A DNA stretch of 64,000 nucleotides from Desulfofundulus thermobenzoicus. Lineage in GTDB: Bacteria; Bacillota; Desulfotomaculia; Desulfotomaculales; Desulfovirgulaceae. How positions within the stretch are numbered: the first letter of the stretch is position 1; the number at the start of each line of letters is the position of its first letter. The notes below the pieces were generated by a model. That model saw nothing but the letters and a program-made list of their open reading frames with translations, had not been told where the DNA came from and searched no databases. Shown piece after piece: positions 17,654-26,404 of this stretch. The position numbers were made by a program, and so were the translations under genes. The DNA is taken from assembly GCF_009428905.1 (NCBI RefSeq), contig NZ_WHYR01000001.1, positions 62,001-126,000 on the forward strand, written 5' to 3'.

Positions 17654-18800
17654 AGCCGTTTCGCTGGTTGTACCCATGGAAAAAGCCATTAAAGCACCCA
17701 TCAGCCTCCCGTATGCAGACGATTTGGCCAAAGTCGTCTTCAGTGAGTACAGGACCACACTGGTCAGGGTATACACCGACGAAGGCATAACCGGCGTTGG
17801 GGAGTGCATGGTCAGGCTTGCTCCCGTGGCCACCAAGAAAATTGTAGAGTATGTGAAGCCCATTCTGATCGGGGCGGATCCCTTCGACATTGAACTGATC
17901 TGGGACAAGCTTTACGGTGCCATGATGAACCGGGGCCATTACAAGGGCTTTTATATCGAGGCTATCAGCGGGATTGACGTAGCCCTGTGGGACATTATGG
18001 GCAAGGCGCTTAACATGCCGGTTTACAAGCTTTTCGGGGGTCACACCAACAAGAAAATGTGGTCCTACGCCTCATCCCTGCGCTTCAGGGACATGGAAAC
18101 CATCCTTGCCGACGCCCAGAGGTTTATCGACATGGGATTTAACGCCATGAAGATAAAAATCGGGCAGGATCCCCGGAATTACAAAAAGGATATCGAGGTG
18201 GTGCGGGAGGTCCGCAGGGCCGTAGGCGACAAGATCACTCTGATGGTCGACGCCAACTGCGCCTATGACGTCAAGACGGCCATCCAGGTAGGCCGGGCTC
18301 TGGAAGAGCTGGACATCTTCTGGTTTGAAGAGCCCATTTCGCCGGACAACATCGAGGGTTACGAGCAGATATGCAAAGCTCTGGATATGCGCATCGCCCT
18401 GGGTGAGGCTGACTTCACCAGGTTTGGCTACCGCCAGTTTTTCACCCGCCAGGCCATTGACATCATTCAGCCCAACGTCTGCCGCACCGGCGGGTTTACC
18501 GAGTGCCGCAAGATAGCCGCGTTGAGCGGCACCTTCCACATCCCGTACGCTCCCCACACCGGGAGTTCGTCGGCAGTTTGCATGGCCGCCACCCTGCACC
18601 TTGCTGCTGCGCTGCCCAATTTCCTCATTTACGAATACATGCAAAGCGACTGGAACAAGGATCAGAAAAACCCCCTGCGCTGGGACCTGGTTCGGCTGCC
18701 CATCAAGTCCTTCAAGGACGGCTACATTGAAATCGAAGACAAGCCGGGTCTGGGCATCGAAATCAACGAAGATGTGGTCAAAAGGTACGCGGTGGAATAA
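17634..18800 (+). CDS. mandelate racemase/muconate lactonizing family enzyme
   Basis: Enolase-superfamily protein of 388 aa that starts at TTG 17634 inside the GntR gene. It has MKIKIG (catalytic lysines of the KxK motif), metal ligands in MVDANCAYD, FEEPISPDN and LGEADFTR, and a C-terminal PYAPHTG with a possible general-base histidine. Such enzymes abstract the proton alpha to a carboxylate, as in racemases or sugar-acid dehydratases. With the TRAP importer and Fe-ADH it fits catabolism of an imported hydroxy or sugar acid. The exact substrate cannot be told from the sequence. Confidence 0.88.
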   Translation: MKITNVEAVSLVVPMEKAIKAPISLPYADDLAKVVFSEYRTTLVRVYTDEGITGVGECMVRLAPVATKKIVEYVKPILIGADPFDIELIWDKLYGAMMNRGHYKGFYIEAISGIDVALWDIMGKALNMPVYKLFGGHTNKKMWSYASSLRFRDMETILADAQRFIDMGFNAMKIKIGQDPRNYKKDIEVVREVRRAVGDKITLMVDANCAYDVKTAIQVGRALEELDIFWFEEPISPDNIEGYEQICKALDMRIALGEADFTRFGYRQFFTRQAIDIIQPNVCRTGGFTECRKIAALSGTFHIPYAPHTGSSSAVCMAATLHLAAALPNFLIYEYMQSDWNKDQKNPLRWDLVRLPIKSFKDGYIEIEDKPGLGIEINEDVVKRYAVE

Positions 18801-18853
18801 GTGCCGCGGGGATTTGACATCAGGAAAAAGGGAAGCAAGGGAGGGTACATACA

Positions 18854-20002
18854 GTGTTTAAAGCATTCGAGTTCCAGGTAACCACCCGGGTGAAATGCGG
18901 AGCCAATCTGGTGGACGGGCTGGGGAAGGAAGCCCTGGCCCTGGGCGGCAAGAAGGTGCTGGTGGTGACCGACCAGGGCATAGTGAAGGCAGGCCTGCTG
19001 GAAAGGGTGACTGCGGCTCTGAAAAAAGAAGGCCTCGCCTTCGAGGTTTATGACCGGGTGGAAGCGAACCCGCGGGTGGAAACCATCGACCGCGGCCATG
19101 AGTTTTACCGCCGGGTCGGGGCTGACGTGATTGTGGGTTTCGGCGGAGGAAGCTCTATGGACACGGCCAAGGGGATTGCCGTCCTGGCCACCAACGGTGG
19201 ATCCATGGCTCAATACGCGGGGCAAAACAAGGTGCAGAACCGACCGGCTCCGGTCATCGCCGTTCCCACCACTGCCGGTACCGGTAGCGAGGTCACCGGG
19301 AACATAGCCTTCACCGACCTCACCAAGAAGGACAAGATGTCCTGCCGCAGCCCCCTGAATTTCCCCAGGGTGGCCATTCTGGATCATACCCTGTTGGCCT
19401 CGCTTCCAGCTTCCATCGCGGCGGCCACCGGTATGGACGCTTTGATCCACGCGGTGGAAGGTTACCTGTCCAAAAAGGCATCGCCGATGAGCGATGTACT
19501 GGCCTTGGAAGCCATCCGCATGATCGGAAGCAACATACGGAAGTTCGTGGCCAATCCGGAAAACGAGGAAGCGGCCGCCAATATGCTCCTGGCCAGCGCC
19601 CTGGCCGGCATGGTGATTACCAACACCGGCACCGGCAACGTGCATGGTATGGCCAGGCCGGTAGGCGGGCAGTTTGACGTTCCCCACGGTGTGGCCTGTG
19701 CCATTATGTTCGCGCCGGTGATGCGCTTTAACCTGATCAGCAGCCCGGAAAAAATGGCCAAAGTGGCCGGGGCCCTGGGTGAAAAGGTTGAGGGGCAACC
19801 GGTGCTGGTGGCCGCCGCCAGGGCGGTGGATGCGGTGGAAAAACTGGTGGCCGATCTCGGCATTCCGAAAAACCTGTCCGCCGTTGGCGTAACCAGTGAC
19901 GCTATCCCCACCCTGGCTCAATTATCCCTCGCCAACACGGGACCCAACCCCAGGCGTACGACTTATGAGGACTTGGTTGCGTTGTTTAATGAGGCCATTT
20001 AA
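18854..20002 (+). CDS. iron-containing alcohol dehydrogenase (3)
   Basis: A 382-aa Fe-ADH from GTG 18854 after GGGAGGG. GGGSSMDTAKG, DALIHAVEGY and VHGMARPVGG...PHGVACA are present. The ligand histidines that correspond to FucO 263 and 277 are kept, but the nearby histidine at the 267 position is arginine (MARP rather than MAHP), unlike Fe-ADH 1 and 2. It lies between the enolase-superfamily enzyme and the TRAP genes in the island operon and may handle a hydroxy-acid or aldehyde intermediate. Confidence 0.9.
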   Translation: MFKAFEFQVTTRVKCGANLVDGLGKEALALGGKKVLVVTDQGIVKAGLLERVTAALKKEGLAFEVYDRVEANPRVETIDRGHEFYRRVGADVIVGFGGGSSMDTAKGIAVLATNGGSMAQYAGQNKVQNRPAPVIAVPTTAGTGSEVTGNIAFTDLTKKDKMSCRSPLNFPRVAILDHTLLASLPASIAAATGMDALIHAVEGYLSKKASPMSDVLALEAIRMIGSNIRKFVANPENEEAAANMLLASALAGMVITNTGTGNVHGMARPVGGQFDVPHGVACAIMFAPVMRFNLISSPEKMAKVAGALGEKVEGQPVLVAAARAVDAVEKLVADLGIPKNLSAVGVTSDAIPTLAQLSLANTGPNPRRTTYEDLVALFNEAI

Positions 20003-20024
20003 AAAATCAAAGGGAGGGCAAACC

Positions 20025-21059
20025 ATGAATTGGAAAAAATTAACCGGCCTCGGATTGGTTCTGGCATTGGTTGTCTTTTCGGCGGTGGGCTGCGGCGGCA
20101 AGGATACCGCCAAGCAGGCCGACCAGAATGGCGCTGTTAAAAAACTGGTGCTTGCCCACTCCGCCACACCGGACAACTCACTGGCCATGGCCTACGATAA
20201 ATTTGCCGAATTGGTCAAAGCCAAGTCCAACGGCAAGCTGATCATTGAAGTCCACGGTGGCGGCAGCCTGGCCGGCGACCAGACGGCGGTGGAAGGGGTA
20301 AAGATGGGTACCATCGACATCGGATCGTCAGCCAGCAACAATATGGCCCCCTTCACCAACGCCTTTTTGTTTGCCGACCTCCCATATATATTCGACAGCA
20401 TTGAGAGCTCCCATAAAGTATGGTGGGGACCGATAGGCGAAGAGCTGAAACAAAAAGTGGAGAAAGACATCAACGCCAAGGTGCTGTTTTATCTGGATAC
20501 CGGCGGCGGCTTCAGGGTAATCACCAACAATAAAAAGGAAGTTAAAACCCCGGCCGACCTGAAGGGGCTGAAGCTCCGGGCCACCGCCTCCCCCATTGAG
20601 GTGGCGCTGCTGAAGGCCTGGGGGGCAAACCCCACTCCCATACCCTGGCCCGAGGTTTACACCGCCCTCGAGCAGAAAGTGGTTGAAGGCGAACACCTGC
20701 ACCCGGTGTGGATTTACCAGGCCAAGCACTATGAGGCCCTTAAGTACATGACCGTGGTTGACGCCATGTCCAACGTGCACGTAGCCCTGATGAGCAAAAA
20801 GGCCTGGGACAGCCTGACCCCCGATGAGCAGAAGATAATCATGGATGCCGGCAAGGAAACGCAGGAATTTTGCGCCAAGGTAGACGCCGAGAAGGGCCAG
20901 GAGGCCCTGAAGAAGCTGCAGGAGGCGGGTCTCAAGCTGTACAAGCCCACCTCCGAGGAAGCGAAACAGTGGAAGGACGCGGGTGTAGCCATCTGGCCCC
21001 AGTTTTACGACAAGGTTCCCAAGGATTTTATCGACCGGGTGATTGCCGCTCAGAAATAG
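20025..21059 (+). CDS. dctP: TRAP transporter substrate-binding lipoprotein (DctP)
   Basis: Extracytoplasmic solute receptor of 344 aa. The signal peptide ends in a lipobox around AVGCGG (cysteine near residue 23). DctP-family blocks include LKGLKLRATASPIEVALLKA, which carries the arginine that usually binds the ligand carboxylate, and TPIPWPEVYTALEQKVVEG. ATG 20025 follows GGGAGG. It delivers an organic acid to DctQM. A stem-loop directly after it may keep its level above that of the membrane subunits. Confidence 0.93.
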   Translation: MNWKKLTGLGLVLALVVFSAVGCGGKDTAKQADQNGAVKKLVLAHSATPDNSLAMAYDKFAELVKAKSNGKLIIEVHGGGSLAGDQTAVEGVKMGTIDIGSSASNNMAPFTNAFLFADLPYIFDSIESSHKVWWGPIGEELKQKVEKDINAKVLFYLDTGGGFRVITNNKKEVKTPADLKGLKLRATASPIEVALLKAWGANPTPIPWPEVYTALEQKVVEGEHLHPVWIYQAKHYEALKYMTVVDAMSNVHVALMSKKAWDSLTPDEQKIIMDAGKETQEFCAKVDAEKGQEALKKLQEAGLKLYKPTSEEAKQWKDAGVAIWPQFYDKVPKDFIDRVIAAQK

Positions 21060-21098
21060 CCAGGCATTGTGTATCCCAGGTTTATTGTCGGCTTTGCT

Positions 21099-21127
21099 GG
21101 AGGGGACCCTTTCGGGGTCCTCCTCCA
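21099..21127 (+). other. intercistronic hairpin between dctP and dctQ
   Basis: GGAGG-GGACCC pairs with GGGTCC-CCTCC around a short loop, giving a GC-rich stem with one bulge and no T tract. It may stabilise upstream dctP mRNA or cause partial termination. Confidence 0.5.
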
Positions 21128-21152
21128 CAGCATTAATGGGGAGGGGGATGCT

Positions 21153-21668
21153 TTGGTTTGGTTTAACCGTTGCTATTCAGCCATGGAAAAAATCAGCCTG
21201 GCGGTAAACGCCCTGGCTAAATTCATGGTCATTGCCTTTCTGGCCACCATGACCCTGACCACGGCGGCCCAGATATTTTTTCGCTATATTTTGAATGCGG
21301 CCCTTATCTGGCCGGAAGAACTCAATGTTTTCTTAATGGCTTGGATCACCTTCATCGGATCCAGCATCGCCCTGCGGAATACTGCCCACATAGGCGTTGA
21401 GCTATTTGTCAACCTGCTGCCCAGGTTTTTATCCCGCCTTGTAAGCATATTTACCAAAATAGTCATATTGTTTTTCGTTATCCTTCTGATAAATTACAGC
21501 TTTAATGTAGCCAAGATGAACCTAAACGTTTCTTCTTCAGCCCTGGGAATTTCCATGTTCTGGCCACGGTTTAGCCTGGTGATGGGCGGATTGATGATGT
21601 TTGTGCAGGCTCTTTTCCTGTTAATGAGGGATCTGAGGGCGATTTTAACAAAGGAGGAAACAGCATGA
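21153..21668 (+). CDS. dctQ: TRAP transporter small permease (DctQ)
   Basis: A 171-aa membrane protein with four hydrophobic helices. It contains FRYILNAALIWPEELNVFLM and AWITFIGSSIALRNTAHIGVE, the signature of DctQ small subunits. TTG 21153 lies about 5 nt after GGGGAGGGGG; the longer frame upstream overlaps the hairpin and is less likely, and ATG 21183 is a further alternative. The 3' end overlaps dctM by 4 nt. Confidence 0.9.
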   Translation: MVWFNRCYSAMEKISLAVNALAKFMVIAFLATMTLTTAAQIFFRYILNAALIWPEELNVFLMAWITFIGSSIALRNTAHIGVELFVNLLPRFLSRLVSIFTKIVILFFVILLINYSFNVAKMNLNVSSSALGISMFWPRFSLVMGGLMMFVQALFLLMRDLRAILTKEETA

Positions 21669-22945
21669 TTGCCTGGCTGGTAATTCCCTTTATGATTGCC
21701 TTAATCGGCGGCGTGCCCATAGCATTTAGTCTGTCTCTGGGGACGGTGCTCTTTCTGCTGGCGACCAATAAGGTGAGCATCGATGTGCTTGCGCAACAGA
21801 TGTACCAGGCGTCGGCTTCCTTTCCTCTGATGGCCATCCCCCTATTCCTCCTGGCCGGTGATCTGATGGATAGGACCGGAATTACCACCAGACTGATCAA
21901 CTTTATAAAAATTATTGTGGGTCGCGTTACCGGCGGCCTGTCCCAGGTAATGATTCTCTCGGGAACCATTTTTGCCGGGCTCAGCGGATCCGGGGCGGCC
22001 GATACGGCGGCCCTGGCCAAGGTTCTGGTTCCCGGTATGAAACGGGAAGGGTACGACGTCAGTTACAGCGCCGCCCTGGCCGCGGCCACCGGGGTATTGG
22101 GGCCCATTATCCCGCCCAGCATTGTAATGATTGTATATGGAGCTATGATGAATGTTTCCATCGGCGCCATGTTTATGGCCGGAATTGTTCCCGGTCTCGT
22201 CATCGGCCTGGCACTGATGGTTACCGCCTACTTTATAAGCAAAAAAAATAAATATCCCAGAAGTGAGGAGCCGTTTTCCTGGGCTCAATTTTTCTCCGGG
22301 CTGAAGGATGCTTCCCTGGCGCTGTTAATGCCGTTCATTATTCTTTTCGGAATCAGGGGGGGCATTTTCACCCCCACCGAAGGCGGTGCTGTTGCTGTGG
22401 TATATGCGCTGCTGATCGGTATTTTCGTTTATCGTTCACTGCGGCCGAAGGATTTGATAGAGTCGCTGTTGAGCAGCGGCGTGATGGCGGCCGTGATTAT
22501 GCTCATTGTGGCGGCGGCCAGCCCTTTTGGCTGGCTGTTGTCCTTAAACCAGGTGCCCCAGCAGGTGGCCGGGTTAATGCTGGGCATAACGCAAAACAAA
22601 TACGTAATTCTGTTCTTAATCAACGTATTATTGCTGATCATGGGCATGCTGATGGAAACCAACGCCATTATATTGCTGCTGGCTCCCATCCTGGCACCCA
22701 TTGCTATCAAGGCGGGCGTTGACCCGCTCCACTTTGCCGTGCTTATGGTAATCAACCTCTGCGTTGGGCTGGCAACCCCTCCGGTGGGTATCAACCTGTT
22801 TGTGGCGGCGCCCGTGGCCGGAATTTCCCTGGAGAAGATAAGCCGGGCCATCTGGCCCTTTGTTCTGGTGGAAATTGCCATACTATTACTGGTCACTTAT
22901 ATTCCCGAGATTACCCTGTTTTTGCCGCGTGCTTTGGGGATGTAG
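21665..22945 (+). CDS. dctM: TRAP transporter large permease (DctM)
   Basis: A 426-aa integral membrane protein with about 12 hydrophobic segments, the sodium-coupled channel of the TRAP system. Family blocks are GLSGSGAADTAALAKVLVP, GVLGPIIPPSIVMIVYG and GLATPPVGINLFVA. The start overlaps the dctQ stop in an ATGA arrangement. With DctP and DctQ it should import a carboxylate used by the enzymes of this operon. Confidence 0.95.
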   Translation: MIAWLVIPFMIALIGGVPIAFSLSLGTVLFLLATNKVSIDVLAQQMYQASASFPLMAIPLFLLAGDLMDRTGITTRLINFIKIIVGRVTGGLSQVMILSGTIFAGLSGSGAADTAALAKVLVPGMKREGYDVSYSAALAAATGVLGPIIPPSIVMIVYGAMMNVSIGAMFMAGIVPGLVIGLALMVTAYFISKKNKYPRSEEPFSWAQFFSGLKDASLALLMPFIILFGIRGGIFTPTEGGAVAVVYALLIGIFVYRSLRPKDLIESLLSSGVMAAVIMLIVAAASPFGWLLSLNQVPQQVAGLMLGITQNKYVILFLINVLLLIMGMLMETNAIILLLAPILAPIAIKAGVDPLHFAVLMVINLCVGLATPPVGINLFVAAPVAGISLEKISRAIWPFVLVEIAILLLVTYIPEITLFLPRALGM

Positions 22946-22968
22946 TTTAACGAAAAGGAGGTATTGTC

Positions 22969-23700
22969 TTGAAGGTTATACCGCTGCATCTGGGGTCGAT
23001 GACCGTGGACAAGTCGGGGCTTACTTCGGTCAGGGACGCCGGGATAAAGATTGACATCCCGGTGGTGGCCTGGCTTATCGAGGGTGGAAAAGAAAGAGTC
23101 CTGGTGGATACCGGGGCCGGGGATCCGGATTGGAGCAGGAAATATCACAATCCCATGGTGCGTACCGAGGAACAGAGGATTGACAGGGCCCTGGAGTTAT
23201 TGGGAATCAGTCCGGGGGAGATCAGAATTATTATTAACACCCATTTGCACTGGGATCACTGCTTCAACAACCACCTCTTCGAGAACGCCGTGATTTACGT
23301 CCAGAGGAAGGAACTGGCATATGCCGCCGACCCGTTGCCCAGGGATAGGCGCTACTACGAAACCGATCTGGGTGCGCCGCTTTATTTGAAAGCCCCGGAT
23401 AATATAAAGGAAATTGAGGGTGATGTGGAGATCATCCCCGGAGTCTGGGCCGTTCATATCCCGGGACACACCCCGGGCATGCAGGGCGTGGCCGTGGAAA
23501 CAGTTTCCGGCACCTGCTTTATAGCCAGTGACGCCGTTGGGTTGTGGGAAAACTGGGAGGCCGACCCGCCGGTGCCTGGCCAGATATACGTGGACCTGCG
23601 CCAGGTCTACCGCTCATTCGAAAAGATTCGACGCCTGGCCGATTTCGTGCTGCCCGGCCACGATCCCAGGATATTTGACAAAAAGTGCTATCCCGAATGA
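22969..23700 (+). CDS. MBL-fold metallo-hydrolase (lactonase-like)
   Basis: A 243-aa metallo-beta-lactamase fold protein resembling N-acyl-homoserine lactonases and related lactone hydrolases. Zinc ligands lie in NTHLHWDHC, IPGHTPG, ASDAVG and LPGHDP. TTG 22969 follows AAAGGAGG. Given its place between TRAP transport and AOR genes, it probably opens a lactone or another cyclic ester made in the pathway rather than quenching signals; this is inference. Confidence 0.85.
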   Translation: MKVIPLHLGSMTVDKSGLTSVRDAGIKIDIPVVAWLIEGGKERVLVDTGAGDPDWSRKYHNPMVRTEEQRIDRALELLGISPGEIRIIINTHLHWDHCFNNHLFENAVIYVQRKELAYAADPLPRDRRYYETDLGAPLYLKAPDNIKEIEGDVEIIPGVWAVHIPGHTPGMQGVAVETVSGTCFIASDAVGLWENWEADPPVPGQIYVDLRQVYRSFEKIRRLADFVLPGHDPRIFDKKCYPE

Positions 23701-23759
23701 TCTGAGGTTGATATCAAAGCGGCCGTTGAATTTTTGGCCGGGGGGAGGGATATTTTCCG

Positions 23760-25592
23760 TTGTCAGGCAAGGACGCTTATGCCGGCAGCATTCTCTTCGT
23801 TGATCTGCCCTCCCGCACGGTGAGGCGGGAGAACACGCCGGAGGATCTGAAAAGGAAGTTCCTGGGCGGGAACGGTTTTGCCGTGAAGCTGGCCTATGAC
23901 TTGATAAGACCGGGTGCGGATCCTCTGGACCCGGAAAACGCGCTGGTCTTCGCCGTGGGCCCGGCGGCGGGGACTCTGATTCCCTGCAGTTCACGATTTG
24001 TGGTGGGGTCAAAGTCGCCTCTGACGGGCCTTTTTGTGGACAGCTACGCGGGCGGAAGCTGGGGGGAGGAGTTAAAATGCGCCGGCTATGACGCTCTGGT
24101 TGTGACCGGGGTCTCGCCGACACCGGTTTACCTGCTGATAGACGGGGACCGCGTGGAGTTCAGGGACGCCGGTCACCTGTGGGGGCGCATGGTCTTCGGT
24201 GCCCAGAGGCGCATTGCCGGCGAGTGTAAAATACCCGGTTTGTCGGTGGCCGCCATCGGCCCGGCGGGAGAAAACCTGGTCCGGTACGCCTCCATTATCG
24301 CCGGCACCCGGGCCGCCGGCAGGGGCGGCATGGGGGCAGTGATGGGGGCCAAAAAATTAAAGGCCATAGCCGTACGGGGGCAAAAACCAGTTTTTGTGCC
24401 CGATCAGGAGGGCATGTGGCGGTTTTTCCGCGACAGCTTACGACGGCTGCGGGAGCATCCCGGGACCGGGAAGTTATTGCCCGAGGTAGGGACGGGGGCG
24501 GGAGTAAATGCCTTTAACAGGCTTGGCATGCTCCCCGCCAGAAACTGGCAGGAAGAGGTTTTTGTCGGCGCAGAGGACATCAGTGGTGAAAGATTGAGGG
24601 ATCAAGGATACTTTATCCGCAGCAAGGCGTGTCCCGGATGTCCCATCGGCTGCGGCAAGGTTGCCAGCACCTGCGGGGTTGACGGGGGACCGGTAATTAC
24701 AGAAGGGCCGGAATACGAGACCCTGTATTCCTTTGGGTCGATGCTGGGCAACAGCGACCTGGATTCAATCATATACGCGGACCGGATGTGCGATGAATTG
24801 GGAATCGACACCATTTCCGCGGGGGTGACCATCGCCTTTGCCATGGAGGCCTTTGAAAGGGAAATTTTGTCCCCCGGGGACACCGGGGGGATTGACCTGT
24901 ATTTCGGCAACCACCGGGCCGCCATTAATCTCCTGCTGGATATAGCCTACCGCAGGGGGCTGGGGGACACTCTGGCCGAAGGTGTGAAGCGGGCTGCGGA
25001 AATAATCGGGCGCGGCAGCGAAAAGTACGCCATGCATGTCAAGGGCATGGAACTGCCCGGCCACTCGGCCCGGGGACTAAAAGGGATGGCCCTGGGGTAT
25101 GCCGTTTCCACCCGGGGCGGCACTCACCAGGACACCCGGCCCACCGTGGAGCGTTCGGGACAGTTCGACCCCCAGGCGGTGCAGGGCAAGGGGAAGATGA
25201 ACAAGGACAACCAGGACATGACCGCTGTATGCGATTCACTGATTATTTGCCGCTACACCGAGGGGATTTACGGCTTCTTCCTGGGCGAGGATCACGTCAG
25301 AATGGCCAACCTGGTCACCGGTGCCGGCTACTCGCTGGAGGATTTAAGAAAGGTAGGGGAAAGGGTTTACACCCTGGAGAGGCTCTTCAACGTCCGCGAA
25401 GGGTTAAGCCGCAAGGACGACCGGCTACCGGAACGCTTCTTGGAGGAACCCATTCCGGGGGGGGCCGCGGCGGGGCGGGTCGTACTCAGGGAAGACCTGG
25501 ACCAGATGCTGGACGAGTACTACACAGCCCGTGGCTGGGACCCGCGGACCGGCGCCCCCACGGATGAGAAACTCAAGGAGCTGGGTCTGTAA
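23760..25592 (+). CDS. aor: aldehyde:ferredoxin oxidoreductase, tungsten type (AOR 3)
   Basis: A 610-aa AOR from TTG 23760 behind GGGGGAGGG. It has FLGGNGFAVKLAYDLI, GPAGENLVRYASI, GRGGMGAVMGAKKLKAIAVRG, a complete cluster motif CPGCPIGC near residues 291-298, and CDSLIICRY near 490 with the fourth cysteine. LPGHSARGLKGMALGYA is a pterin-side block. It is followed by its own MoaD, a polyferredoxin and a close paralogue, AOR 4. The arrangement implies a dedicated tungsten enzyme for an aldehyde arising in the TRAP-fed pathway. Confidence 0.95.
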   Translation: MSGKDAYAGSILFVDLPSRTVRRENTPEDLKRKFLGGNGFAVKLAYDLIRPGADPLDPENALVFAVGPAAGTLIPCSSRFVVGSKSPLTGLFVDSYAGGSWGEELKCAGYDALVVTGVSPTPVYLLIDGDRVEFRDAGHLWGRMVFGAQRRIAGECKIPGLSVAAIGPAGENLVRYASIIAGTRAAGRGGMGAVMGAKKLKAIAVRGQKPVFVPDQEGMWRFFRDSLRRLREHPGTGKLLPEVGTGAGVNAFNRLGMLPARNWQEEVFVGAEDISGERLRDQGYFIRSKACPGCPIGCGKVASTCGVDGGPVITEGPEYETLYSFGSMLGNSDLDSIIYADRMCDELGIDTISAGVTIAFAMEAFEREILSPGDTGGIDLYFGNHRAAINLLLDIAYRRGLGDTLAEGVKRAAEIIGRGSEKYAMHVKGMELPGHSARGLKGMALGYAVSTRGGTHQDTRPTVERSGQFDPQAVQGKGKMNKDNQDMTAVCDSLIICRYTEGIYGFFLGEDHVRMANLVTGAGYSLEDLRKVGERVYTLERLFNVREGLSRKDDRLPERFLEEPIPGGAAAGRVVLREDLDQMLDEYYTARGWDPRTGAPTDEKLKELGL

Positions 25593-25647
25593 AATGCCGC
25601 GCGGGGGGTGGCTCGGGATGATGGGGCTTAATGAAGGAAAAGACAGT

Positions 25648-25938
25648 ATGGTAACCATATCGGTGGTGTTCCAGGGCAATTACCGCCTGCTTACCGGGCA
25701 GGGCAGGGTGGAAATACAACTTCCCCAGGGATCCAGTGTCAATGACCTTATTGCCTATTTGGCCGACCGCTATGGCGGCGATCTACGGGACCAGTTGATT
25801 GATCCCGGCACGGGGAAGGTGTGGAGCCTGATGGCCCTGGCCGTAAACGGTAAAATTCTCAACAGCGTTGAAAAGTTTTCACTAATCTTAAAGACAGGGG
25901 ACGAGGTGCTATTTTTACCCCCCGCCCTGGGGGGCTAA
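25648..25938 (+). CDS. MoaD/ThiS-family sulfur carrier protein
   Basis: A 96-aa beta-grasp protein ending in PPALGG, the di-glycine needed for thiocarboxylation. It contains GSSVNDLIAYLADRYGG and LKTGDEVLFLPP. ATG 25648 follows GAAGGAAAA; ATG 25621 and 25594 are in-frame alternatives. It lies between AOR 3 and a ferredoxin, so it probably supplies sulfur for the dithiolene of this AOR pair, with the MoeB-like enzyme at 28937 as likely activator. Confidence 0.85.
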   Translation: MVTISVVFQGNYRLLTGQGRVEIQLPQGSSVNDLIAYLADRYGGDLRDQLIDPGTGKVWSLMALAVNGKILNSVEKFSLILKTGDEVLFLPPALGG

Positions 25939-25960
25939 TCTTCTTGGGGGTGCAAGTTTT

Positions 25961-26392
25961 ATGTATAGGATACTGGTTGACGCCGATAAGTGCACGGGAT
26001 GCCGCGTATGCGAGGCCGTTTGTTCCACCCGGATTTTGGATAATAAAGGCTTTAACCGTAAAATGGCGGCCATCAGGGTGCTCTTCAGGGGCGAGCTGGA
26101 GGAGGATATCAGGCCGGTTTTGTGCAGGCAGTGCAGGCGGCCCCTTTGCGCCGAAAACTGCCCCACGGAGAGTATTTCCCGGGGCGGGGACGGGATTGTG
26201 CGGATCAGCAGGAATAGCTGCATAGGCTGTGGCAACTGCGCTGAAGCCTGCCCCTTCGGGGCCGTGATACTTCACCCCGACCTTGATTTTCCAAGCAAGT
26301 GCGACCTCTGCGAGGGCGATCCCCTCTGCGTGAAGTACTGCGTTGCCGGGGCCCTTCGCCTGGTCCATGAAAGCAACGTAGGGATTGAATAG
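25961..26392 (+). CDS. polyferredoxin-type electron-transfer protein
   Basis: A 143-aa protein similar to HycB/CooF-like iron-sulfur subunits. Four cysteine groups occur in order: CTGCRVCEAVC, CRQCRRPLCAENCP, CIGCGNCAEACP and CDLCEGDPLC...C, giving up to four 4Fe-4S clusters. Located between AOR 3/MoaD and AOR 4, it is the likely electron conduit of the pair, like the AorA subunit found with some AORs. Confidence 0.9.
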   Translation: MYRILVDADKCTGCRVCEAVCSTRILDNKGFNRKMAAIRVLFRGELEEDIRPVLCRQCRRPLCAENCPTESISRGGDGIVRISRNSCIGCGNCAEACPFGAVILHPDLDFPSKCDLCEGDPLCVKYCVAGALRLVHESNVGIE

Positions 26393-26404
26393 GAGGGACA
26401 GGGA